Positions 24,149 through 31,989 of a DNA stretch of 64,000 nt are shown here, in pieces. Under the pieces are notes generated by a model that did no database searches, was not told where the DNA came from, and saw only the letters and a program-made list of their open reading frames with translations. Position 1 is the stretch's first letter. Every line of letters starts with the position of its first letter. The DNA is from JAAYXE01 sp964391195 (GTDB taxonomy: Bacteria; Chloroflexota; Anaerolineae; Anaerolineales; UBA4823), in NCBI GenBank assembly GCA_964391195.1, contig CAYMLG010000002.1, positions 127,801-191,800 of the forward strand, read 5' to 3'. A program made the translations under genes and the position numbers.

Positions 24149-27052
24149 TCAGCGCTGCATCACAGGCAAAAAGAGCGGGTGAGTGCCCTGTTGGGGGCCT
24201 AACCGCGTCGCAGGGTCGCCAAGCAGGCCGAAGGAATCAAGCAAGTCCGGGAAACCCGGTTCGGCGCCGAGCAGTTGCAGCTTGCCCGCCAGGGCTGCCT
24301 CCCCGATGGAGCGCGTGGGGTCCCCAAGGAACGATTGGATGAAGCCCTGAGCCAGGAGGACATGCCCGGAGGCCAGGCCGAGGCCGGCCGGTCCCCACAC
24401 GGCCGCAGCGCCTCCCGGCTGCAGCAGCAGACCCTCATCCAGCGAGGGGAAGGCGGGCGTCTGGAACGCGCCGGTGAAGCAGGTCAGTTCCAGAACCACC
24501 GGCAGCACCTCGCTTTGCAGCCGAGGAGTGTCGTCCAGGTGCAGGAAGTTCTCGGCCGCCCACTGGTGCACAGACCCGTGACCGGTGTACACCACCAGGC
24601 CGGGGCCATCCTGCAATGCCCGCTGCACTTGCCCCCGGAAGGTATCCGGGGCGGTGTCCGGCGAGTAGTAGAAAGATTGGGGCCGCCAATCAGACGGGAT
24701 CACCGCCCGCACCTCGGCGGACAGGGCCGGGAAATCCCCGGCGTTATCAGCGTCGTCGGCCACCAACAGCGCCTGGCCGGCCAGGCGGGAATGAGCCAAC
24801 TGCGTCTCGTAAGCGACCATTTTTGCAACCAGCGCCTCGAGCTGCTCGACGGTGGTGACCGGAAGCCGCCCCACCAGCATATCGGGGAGCCCATCCTCCG
24901 GTCCGTCAACGTCGGCGTAACGGTTGTCGGCGGCCACCTCTCCCGACCAGGGATCCGTACCCAGCAGGTAAGGGGGCAGCACCGTGGGTTGCGAGCCGGC
25001 ATGGTAGCGCTTTGGGTCGGCGGTGCCATCTCCCACCAACAGCAGATACAGGGGTGGCGAGGCGTCCTGCCCGTAGACCCAGCGGATATAGGCTCGCAGG
25101 CTCTCCGGCTCGGGGCGCCCATCGCCGAACTGGTCGTAAATGCCCTGAAGCTCTTCGATAACCAGGTCCAGGCCCTGCGATTCCCGCAGTTCGACCAGCG
25201 CCCCCAGGGCGGGGATGAACGCTTCCGGAGCGATGACCAGGTAATCGGCGTCTGCCACCCCATCCGGGTGGCGCAGGCCAGCGACCGGCCGCAAGCGCTC
25301 GGGCACAAGGATGCTGTCCTCGGCTGCGGGCCAATATCGCCGGGGGCCGGCGGATACCGCCGCGGGGTCGTCCTCCCAGGTGAGCAGGCCAGGAGCAGCG
25401 GTGGCGTCGCTCAGGAGAACGGGCCGGTCCGGTTCGCTCACATCGTACACCCGCCAGGCAGGGACGGATGGCACGGTCAGGGTGTAAGCAGAAGGCGTCG
25501 CCTCGCCGGACAGCGGGTTCCCGCCCGGAGGCGCGCTGCCCACCAGCCCGCCGGTGGCATAGCGCAGCAGCAGTGCGTCCAGCCAGGCCGATTCGACCCG
25601 CACGCCGGGCAGCCCGGGCATGGCAAGCTGGAGGGTGTTCGGGCCGGAGACCAGGTCGCCCGGGGGGATAGTGAACTGGTGATCGAAAGCTTGCATACCA
25701 TCCCACTCCACCTGTCCCAGCGAAACCCCATTCCAGAGCACTTCAATGCGATGATCGGGGTCGTCCGGCGGATCGGTCCCCCCGATCCACCAGGCGTGCA
25801 GCAGCCCGGGTTGGGAAGCCACCACCTGTGTGGCAGTCATCGTGTGGGTGAACACCACAGCACCGCCGGGCTGGTGCTTGAACTCGACCCACACCCAGCG
25901 GTCCTGGTCTCTGCCCTCCGGGAGCGGCCCGCAGTAGCAGTCTGGGGTGTAAATGTTATTCTGCTCCGCCAGCTCCTCGGCCCACAGCGCGCCAGGGGGG
26001 AGGTTTTCCGAAACCGCCGGGCGCTCCAGAATGGACAGGCCAGGAGCTGCCCCGGCAGAGAGGAAGTACACGTCGTAGCGGGTCCAGCGGCTGAAGCGCG
26101 GTTCGGCGTAGAAAACCAGCCTTTCGCCCGGCTCGAAGACGGCGTCCGCATCTCCTTCCCAGGTGTAGGCAACCGGCTCCCCAGAGCGGCTGAGAGAAAG
26201 GGTTTGCGGATCAACGTCGCTCACAGGAAAACCGGCCTGGAGCAAAGTCTCATAGGGAAGGGCGTACAGGCCGGCGCGCTCGATTTCAACCGCCAGGCCC
26301 TGCTCATCTGCGAGAGTCGCATCCGGCGCCACGGTGTCTGAGCCGGATTCAAATGAGGTGGATGGGATCGCATGCTCGGGGTTGACGACCCGCTCCTGGA
26401 TCAGGCGCTGGAACGCGTCCAGGGGCTCAGGTTGGCCCAGGGGGGCGGCCGAGGCACGGCCGTCGGGGCGAAAACGGACTGCCAGGCGAACCCGGGTGGT
26501 TTGTAGCAGGCCGTCCTCGACCGGCAGCGCCGGGTAAAAAACGACCCGAGCCAGGTTGAGGCCGCGCGAAACCCCCAGCCGTTCGAGTACGACCGGTCGA
26601 TTCGCCTGACGGTGCGGGACGATGTTGGCCATCTCCTCTCCTGCCTGTGCCTCGACAGGCTGGACCCCATTGAATCCCAAAGGCAGCCTCCCCCGGGCCA
26701 GACTCCCCGGGAGCGAGGTCGTGGATTGAGTTATATCGAGCAGTTCCAGGGTAGGTTCCATCCCCGGCGGGACAGCCAGAAGCGCGGCCGCGACCGGTAC
26801 CTGCGACAGGCCAGGCTGATCCAGCAGGCGATACCCGGGCAGGGTGATGGCATAGGCGCCATCACCCTGCCGCTGAAACTCGATCTGCGCGGTTCGCCAC
26901 TCCAGAATCACCCCATCCGGCTCAACCTGGATGTGCGGGCGATCACCGGACTGCGCTCCTGCCGGGGCCGGAAAGGCGGATGGAAACACCAGGGCCAGCA
27001 GCAGCGCAGCCAGCACAGTGAGCAAAAAACCGCGTGGCAGTCGCCGCCTCAC
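24149..27052 (-). CDS. C25 (gingipain-like) secreted cysteine peptidase
   Basis: 967 residues with a signal peptide (residues ~1-33). The C25 peptidase domain is in the C-terminal third: RYADVDGPEDGLPDMLVGRL, His825 in VVYTGHGSVHQW and Cys858 in LELTCFTGAF form the catalytic dyad. The N-terminal two thirds look like beta-sandwich domains. The last residues, HPLFLPVMQR, resemble the tails of other secreted proteins here. No type IX secretion genes are in view. The GTG start overlaps the stop of the gene at 27049-28301, and the sortase gene follows about 110 bp later. Confidence 0.82.
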   Translation of the reverse strand: MRRRLPRGFLLTVLAALLLALVFPSAFPAPAGAQSGDRPHIQVEPDGVILEWRTAQIEFQRQGDGAYAITLPGYRLLDQPGLSQVPVAAALLAVPPGMEPTLELLDITQSTTSLPGSLARGRLPLGFNGVQPVEAQAGEEMANIVPHRQANRPVVLERLGVSRGLNLARVVFYPALPVEDGLLQTTRVRLAVRFRPDGRASAAPLGQPEPLDAFQRLIQERVVNPEHAIPSTSFESGSDTVAPDATLADEQGLAVEIERAGLYALPYETLLQAGFPVSDVDPQTLSLSRSGEPVAYTWEGDADAVFEPGERLVFYAEPRFSRWTRYDVYFLSAGAAPGLSILERPAVSENLPPGALWAEELAEQNNIYTPDCYCGPLPEGRDQDRWVWVEFKHQPGGAVVFTHTMTATQVVASQPGLLHAWWIGGTDPPDDPDHRIEVLWNGVSLGQVEWDGMQAFDHQFTIPPGDLVSGPNTLQLAMPGLPGVRVESAWLDALLLRYATGGLVGSAPPGGNPLSGEATPSAYTLTVPSVPAWRVYDVSEPDRPVLLSDATAAPGLLTWEDDPAAVSAGPRRYWPAAEDSILVPERLRPVAGLRHPDGVADADYLVIAPEAFIPALGALVELRESQGLDLVIEELQGIYDQFGDGRPEPESLRAYIRWVYGQDASPPLYLLLVGDGTADPKRYHAGSQPTVLPPYLLGTDPWSGEVAADNRYADVDGPEDGLPDMLVGRLPVTTVEQLEALVAKMVAYETQLAHSRLAGQALLVADDADNAGDFPALSAEVRAVIPSDWRPQSFYYSPDTAPDTFRGQVQRALQDGPGLVVYTGHGSVHQWAAENFLHLDDTPRLQSEVLPVVLELTCFTGAFQTPAFPSLDEGLLLQPGGAAAVWGPAGLGLASGHVLLAQGFIQSFLGDPTRSIGEAALAGKLQLLGAEPGFPDLLDSFGLLGDPATRLGPQQGTHPLFLPVMQR

Positions 27053-28301
27053 GGGCTAATCATCAGCGGCGCGAACAGCTTATACTTTTGCTCCGGCGCA
27101 ACCGATATCTGGAGCTGGGTCGAAGCGAGTTCGATCAGGCTGCCATCCCGCTCCAGTTCGTACAGCCAGTAGACCCAGGTCTGGCCGGCCGGCGGTGTAT
27201 CCGTGAATTCGTATGTGCTGCCGCCGCCCCTGGCATTGACAGAATAGATCTCCTCCGCCTGGCTGAAATCACCATCGGCGGNNNNNNNNNNNNNNNNNNN
27301 NNNNNNNNNNNNNNNNNNNNNNNNNNNNNNNNNNNNNNNNNNNNNNNNNNNNNNNNNNNNNNNNNNNNNNNNNNNNNNNNNACGGTGACCACATCCCAGC
27401 TCAACAAGCAGGTGACGCCCTCATAATCGCTGCCGGCGGTCAGCACGGCCGTCGAGGCCATGTCGGCGATACCGGTGTCTTTATCAATCCGCCAGAGCTG
27501 ATTGCTATGCGCGCCGCCGTCTTTCCCGGTGGTCCCCAGGAGCCGCGCCGTGGTGTCGAAAGTCAGACCTTCCATGTCGAACACGCCCAACTCGGCGATA
27601 TCGGTCACTTCAGCAGTCTGCTTATCGATGGTCACCAGATGGTCGCCCCGGCCGCGAGTGTTGGCGATGGCGTACATTGTCCCATCTTCCGGATCGATGG
27701 CGATATCATCGATATCGGTGATATCGATATTTCCCATGAAAGTGGGGACGACCAGGTAATCGGTATCCGGGCCGAAGCCATCTTCAACCACCCTGCCGGT
27801 AACCGGGTTTAACTTGACCAACAGGTCGGGGATAGTCCCCGGATTGATTTCGCGGCGCACCGCGGCATACAGCGTGCCATCCGTGGGGTCGAAAGCCAGG
27901 CCATCGACGTCGCGAATTTCGATCGATCCCTCCGCGCCATCGGCGAAGCCCATCTGATTGGAAAAGGGGTTGAATTGGCCGGTGGTCAGATTAAAAGTGC
28001 CCAATCGCCGGCTGTCGGCGCCGAACAAAAGCCCGGTCGCCGGCTGGAAGGTTAGAGCTTCTATACTGCCTGAGTGGGGGGATCCGACAACGGTTTCCAC
28101 CCCTCCAGTCAGGGAAACGATGGTAAGTAGATCATCCCCCGGAGGGTCGCCCCCCTCATCGGCGATCGCATAGCAAATTTCCTGCCCGACCTGGGCAGCC
28201 GGGCGAGGGAATTCCTTTCCGGCGGCGGTCAGAGTCGATAACGCAAGGACGACAACGACAAAAAGCATTACAATAGCAACTGCTTTCCTTCGCAGACGCA
28301 T
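27049..28301 (-). CDS. secreted propeller-like protein, interrupted by a scaffold gap
   Basis: The N-terminal part (27382-28301) has a signal peptide and repeated segments such as DVDGLAFDPTDGTLYAAV and DIDDIAIDPEDGTMYAIAN, typical of beta-propeller or NHL-like secreted proteins. After the gap, 27049-27281 encodes a matching C-terminus (STYEFTDTPPAGQTWVYWLY, then YKLFAPLMISP) and a stop at 27049. The two parts are in different frames across the nominal 100 N, so the true gap is not 100 bp. The stop overlaps the GTG of the C25 gene. Function unknown; it is probably exported with its neighbours. Confidence 0.7.
27282..27381. other. scaffold gap (100 N)
   Basis: A run of exactly 100 N, a placeholder inside the propeller-like protein gene. 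Confidence 0.99.
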
Positions 28302-28439
28302 AGCTGCATCCTCCCTTTACTCCTACTCAATTGGTTACAGGAACAAACTGGCTAGATCCCCCAATAGATTTATCCGGCCCACTTTAACGGTAATTATACC
28401 AGTAATAGTGCACTTAACCGCAAGAATTTTGTTACAGCA

Positions 28440-28469
28440 CAAAAAAGGTGGACTCTTTTGAGCCCACCT
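28440..28469 (-). terminator. intrinsic terminator
   Basis: On the minus strand, AGGTGG-CTC/GAG-CCACCT arms with an AAAA loop and a TTTTTT run. It ends whatever is transcribed leftward through 28494-28896, perhaps the small membrane-protein gene. Confidence 0.65.
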
Positions 28470-28493
28470 GTAAACGGCGGTCATTGAAATAAC

Positions 28494-28595
28494 TTAGTAC
28501 ACAACGATCATTTGTGTGCCAGCATAACTGGTCAGCAGAAAAGGAAGGTTGTTTTGGAATGAGACGGTTTCACCGTCCCACTCCAAAACAACCAT
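28494..28595 (-). CDS. possible 33-residue small protein
   Basis: ATG at 28595, stop at 28494. The product ends in TQMIVVY, like the SMIAVY end of the neighbouring small membrane protein, and its 3' end is a copy of the same repeat. There is no clear ribosome site. It may be a remnant of a duplicated copy. Confidence 0.25.
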   Translation of the reverse strand: MVVLEWDGETVSFQNNLPFLLTSYAGTQMIVVY

Positions 28596-28658
28596 TAGGA
28601 CCGACAATTTGATAGATTTAATAAACGGCGAACATTTAAAAGCTTCAATACACGGCGA

Positions 28659-28758
28659 NNNNNNNNNNNNNNNNNNNNNNNNNNNNNNNNNNNNNNNNNN
28701 NNNNNNNNNNNNNNNNNNNNNNNNNNNNNNNNNNNNNNNNNNNNNNNNNNNNNNNNNN
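28659..28758. other. scaffold gap (100 N)
   Basis: A 100-N placeholder within the tandem repeat region. Confidence 0.99.
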
Positions 28759-28770
28759 CATTGAAAAGCT

Positions 28771-28896
28771 TCAATACACAGCGATCATAGAGAGTACCAT
28801 CGCCAGGATGATCATCAGCCCGATCACCGCAAAAATGATCTGGCTGGTGTTCAGCCGGCGACTCTGGTCTTTCGCAGAGCTTTTTTTCTTAGCCAT
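28771..28896 (-). CDS. small single-pass membrane protein
   Basis: 41 residues starting at the ATG at 28896, which has the ribosome site GGAGGG seven nt upstream. A basic N-terminus (MAKKKSSAKDQSRRLNTSQ) is followed by one helix (IIFAVIGLMIILAMVLSMIA), so the tail is probably inserted with the N-terminus inside. It lies about 180 bp downstream of uvrC on the same strand. I do not recognise the family; size and layout recall small translocase-type subunits, but nothing supports that call. Confidence 0.65.
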   Translation of the reverse strand: MAKKKSSAKDQSRRLNTSQIIFAVIGLMIILAMVLSMIAVY

Positions 28897-29074
28897 AATC
28901 CCTCCACGCAAAACGGCATTCACCCGGCGTGCCGGGATCGGGCCGATTTGAGATTTACCTCCAACACCTGGAGTTTGGCCCTTTCCAAACCCGGCGGAAA
29001 ATTCCGCCCCTCGACCCTTCAACCCGCCATCTTTAGGGCCCAATCAAAGTGAAACTGGCCAAACTCGCGCGACC

Positions 29075-30946
29075 CTATTCTAAATGGGCTTTGATCGATT
29101 GAGCCAGCTCGGGGGTGATCCCGGGGACCTGGCGCAAATCTTTCTCGCTCGCCTCGAGGATGTTATCGATCGAGCCGAAATGGTTGAGCAGCGCTTTCCG
29201 GCGGGCGGGACCAATCCCCGGGATCTTTTCTAGCCGAGAAGCGATCCCCTCCTTCGCCCGGCGGCTGCGATGGGCGGTGATGGCGAAGCGGTGAGCTTCA
29301 TCTCGCACCCGCTGGATCAGGTACAGGCCCTGGGACTGGCGAGGGAGGACGATCGGCGCCATGCGCCCCGGGATGAACAGCTCCTCGTTCTGCTTCGCCA
29401 GGCCGGCCACGGGCACTTTTTCCAGCAGGTCGAACTTGCGCAGCACTTCGACCGCCCGCCCAAGCTGGCCCTTGCCGCCGTCCACAATCAGCAGATCAGG
29501 CAGCATGGCGAAAGCCTTGTCGACCTTCTTCCCGGGCGTGTCCGCCGCAGCCTGCTCCTCGGCCGCCTTCCAGCGATTGAAGCGGCGCATGAGCACTTCT
29601 TCCATGCTGGCGAAATCATTCGGCCCCGAGACGGTGCGGATGTTGAAACGGCGGTAGAGGCTCTTGCTCGGCACCCCTTGCTCGAAGACGACCATGCTGC
29701 CCACCGCAGCCGTGCCCTGGGTGTTGGAGATATCGTAGCACTCGATACGGTTCGGGGGGTGAGCCAGCCCGAGCGCCTGCTGAAGTTCGGAGAGGGCGAT
29801 TTCCTGGCGGTGCTTATCGGCCTCCCACTGCGCTTTGAGCACGTGCAGGGTCTCCGCTGCGTTTTCGGCAGCCATCTGGACCAGTTCCATTTGCTGTCCC
29901 TGGCGAGGGACGAGAATTTCCACCCGCTCATCTCCGCCGCGCTTCTGGCTGAGCCACTGGCGGATGATCTGGCACTCCTCGATCTCTTCGGGGAGCAGCA
30001 CCTGGGGTGGGACGGTTGAAGCCTGGTCGTAAAACTGTTTGAGGAACTCCGCCATCACATCGGCGTCAGAAGTCTCGTCCGCGCCTTCCAGGAGGAAGTA
30101 ATCCCGGCCCATCAGCTTCCCGGCGCGAATGAAGAACACCTGGACCACAGCCTCGCCGTTCGAGCGCGCCAGCGCCAGCACATCGGAGTCGATGTAATCG
30201 GACGAGACAACCTTCTGGCGCTCCACCACACTCTCGATGGCGTGGATCTGGTCGCGCAAGGCGGCGGCCCGCTCGAAGCGCAGCTCATCCGCGGCCTGCT
30301 CCATCTCGGCCCGCAAGCGTGAAACGATAGGTTCGGTGCGCCCGGCCAAAAACTGGCACAGGTCATCGATCATCTGGCGGTAGGTCTCCTGGTTCACCGC
30401 GCCGATGCAAGGAGCGCTGCACAGTTTGATATCGTAGTACAGGCAGGCGCGTTCATCTTTCCCGGTGATCTCGCGATCGCAGGTCAGATAAGGAAAGATA
30501 CGGCGGAGGATATCCAGAGTCTGGTGGACAGCCCATACGCTGGTGTAGGGGCCGAAGTAGCGCGAGCCGTCCTGGACCATCTGGCGGGTGACGGTAACTT
30601 TGGGGAATGGGTCCGCCCAATGCACTTTGATATACGGGTAGCGTTTGTCATCTTTCAACCGCACGTTGTAATGCGGGCGGTACTTCTTGATCAGGTTCAT
30701 CTCCAGGATCAGGGCTTCTAACTCGGAGCCCACGACGATCCATTCGATGTTATCGATTTTCCGCACCAACTGCCTGGTCTTGGGGTGCTGTTGGGCGCTC
30801 GAATGAAAATAAGAACGCACCCGGTTCCGCAGGTTGATCGCCTTGCCCACGTAGATCACCTTACCCTCGGCGTTTTTCATCAGGTAACAGCCGGGCTTAG
30901 CGGGCAAATTATCGAGCAAGGCCTCCAAATGAGAGGATAGATTCAT
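29075..30946 (-). CDS. uvrC: UvrC excinuclease subunit
   Basis: UvrC makes the two incisions around a lesion after UvrAB loading. 623 residues from ATG 30946. The GIY-YIG domain opens with KPGCYLMKNAEGKVIYVGKA. A UVR motif (ADELRFERAAALRDQIHAIE) is near 215. The RNase H-like nuclease domain contains IECYDISNTQG and LLIVDGGKGQLGRA, and a C-terminal helix-hairpin-helix pair contains IPGIGPARRKALLNHFGS. An in-frame ATG 30 nt upstream (30976) is an alternative start; neither has a strong ribosome site. Length is normal. Confidence 0.95.
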   Translation of the reverse strand: MNLSSHLEALLDNLPAKPGCYLMKNAEGKVIYVGKAINLRNRVRSYFHSSAQQHPKTRQLVRKIDNIEWIVVGSELEALILEMNLIKKYRPHYNVRLKDDKRYPYIKVHWADPFPKVTVTRQMVQDGSRYFGPYTSVWAVHQTLDILRRIFPYLTCDREITGKDERACLYYDIKLCSAPCIGAVNQETYRQMIDDLCQFLAGRTEPIVSRLRAEMEQAADELRFERAAALRDQIHAIESVVERQKVVSSDYIDSDVLALARSNGEAVVQVFFIRAGKLMGRDYFLLEGADETSDADVMAEFLKQFYDQASTVPPQVLLPEEIEECQIIRQWLSQKRGGDERVEILVPRQGQQMELVQMAAENAAETLHVLKAQWEADKHRQEIALSELQQALGLAHPPNRIECYDISNTQGTAAVGSMVVFEQGVPSKSLYRRFNIRTVSGPNDFASMEEVLMRRFNRWKAAEEQAAADTPGKKVDKAFAMLPDLLIVDGGKGQLGRAVEVLRKFDLLEKVPVAGLAKQNEELFIPGRMAPIVLPRQSQGLYLIQRVRDEAHRFAITAHRSRRAKEGIASRLEKIPGIGPARRKALLNHFGSIDNILEASEKDLRQVPGITPELAQSIKAHLE

Positions 30947-31137
30947 GCCAAACAGCTCATTTCTAGACAGATACATTCCAGAGGCAACGGGCCATATCAG
31001 TGCGTGCGGCGAGGAGGACCACCGCTCCTCCGGCTGCGTACCATTTTAACACACGATCAAAAACGGACATTGGCGCAGCATTAATCCTGGCGCAATTCCC
31101 CCAACGGCAAACCCCTCTTCTTTTATAATAGGATGCT

Positions 31138-31914
31138 ATGGAACAAGACAAGCTGGAAAGTCGGGTTGGAAAACTGCTGCGTGAATGTGGATGGCGGCTG
31201 GCGGTGGCAGAATCTTGCACCGGCGGGCTGATCAGCCACCGGCTGACCAATGTCCCCGGATCTTCTACCTATTATGTGGGCGGGCTGGTGACCTACGCCT
31301 ACGAGGCGAAGGTGCGCATGCTGGGGGTACGCTGGGAAACCCTGGAGGCCCACGGGGCTGTCAGTGAAGAAGTTGTGCTGGAAATGGCGCGAGGGGCGAA
31401 GAAAGCCATGGGGGCGGACGTCGGCCTGGCGGTGAGCGGTATCGCCGGGCCAGGCGGAGGCACGCCCGAGAAGCCGGTCGGGACGACCTGGATCGGTTTG
31501 AGCCTGCCTGACGAAGACCTCGCCCGGCGCTACCAATGGGAGGGCGACCGGCTGCAGGTGAAAGAGCAGTCGGCGCAGGAAGCCCTCCGCCTGTTGTCCT
31601 CGCAATTGGAGCGCTTGCTGAATGAAAGAGGCGCAGGCCCCGAGGCGGGGGGCGAAGCGGCGGGCAGGAGCGGCCAGATGGACCGTGTGGAAGTGAACGC
31701 CCGGTTCGATGCCAACGGCCATGTGAGACCGGTCAGCTTGCAGGTAGATGGGCAAACCATCCCGGTCGACTCAACCGGCAGGCGATGGCAGGCGGATGAT
31801 GGCCTGCACATCCTGACTATGCTGCCCGGCGGGCGGGTGGTCGAGCTGGTGTTCCGGGCGCAAGAGATGAAGTGGTATCTGCGCTCGCTGGGGCCCCATC
31901 GCAGGGTGGCATAA
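31138..31914 (+). CDS. CinA C-terminal-type NMN amidase with extra C-terminal domain
   Basis: 258 residues. Residues ~5-160 are the CinA C-terminal/PncC domain (RLAVAESCTGGLISHRLTNV, SGIAGPGGGTPEKPVGT), which deamidates nicotinamide mononucleotide. After a Gly-rich linker, residues ~180-258 form an extra beta-rich domain (VEVNARFDANGHVRPVSL, GGRVVELVFRAQEMKWYL) that usual PncC proteins lack. A TATAAT box at 31124-31129 is only 8 nt before the ATG, and no ribosome site is seen, suggesting a leaderless or near-leaderless message. Confidence 0.85.
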   Translation: MEQDKLESRVGKLLRECGWRLAVAESCTGGLISHRLTNVPGSSTYYVGGLVTYAYEAKVRMLGVRWETLEAHGAVSEEVVLEMARGAKKAMGADVGLAVSGIAGPGGGTPEKPVGTTWIGLSLPDEDLARRYQWEGDRLQVKEQSAQEALRLLSSQLERLLNERGAGPEAGGEAAGRSGQMDRVEVNARFDANGHVRPVSLQVDGQTIPVDSTGRRWQADDGLHILTMLPGGRVVELVFRAQEMKWYLRSLGPHRRVA

Positions 31915-31940
31915 TTCCCGGCATTGATTCCAATGCTAAC

Positions 31941-31971
31941 AAAAAACCGGCCCCAACGGCCGGTTTTTTTT
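31941..31971. terminator. bidirectional intrinsic terminator
   Basis: Nine-bp stem AACCGGCCC/GGCCGGTT region flanked by A6 and T8, between the converging cinA-type gene and metG. Confidence 0.85.
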
Positions 31972-31989
31972 CTGGCATGTGAAGGACCG

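Larger units (their letters stand above)
28471..28791. repeat. degenerate ~28-bp tandem repeats around a scaffold gap
   Basis: Related units occur at 28471-28511, 28613-28635, 28631-28658 and 28759-28790, sharing AAAAGCTTCAATACACGGCGA-like sequence. On the minus strand one unit is the 3' end of the small membrane-protein gene. The gap at 28659-28758 lies inside the array, so a repeat collapse probably caused it. An 11-bp-armed hairpin (GTTGTTTTGGA) at 28548-28592 is also here. Confidence 0.55.

Noticed and set aside
24275..26341. 688-codon plus-strand open frame
   Set aside because: Antisense of the C25 peptidase gene, with Gln/Gly/Arg-rich low-complexity composition and no recognisable domain.
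27382..28301. Continuous translation of the propeller-like gene through the 100 N
   Set aside because: The frame after the gap gives an Arg-rich nonsense tail; another frame gives a proper C-terminus, so the drawn gap length is wrong.
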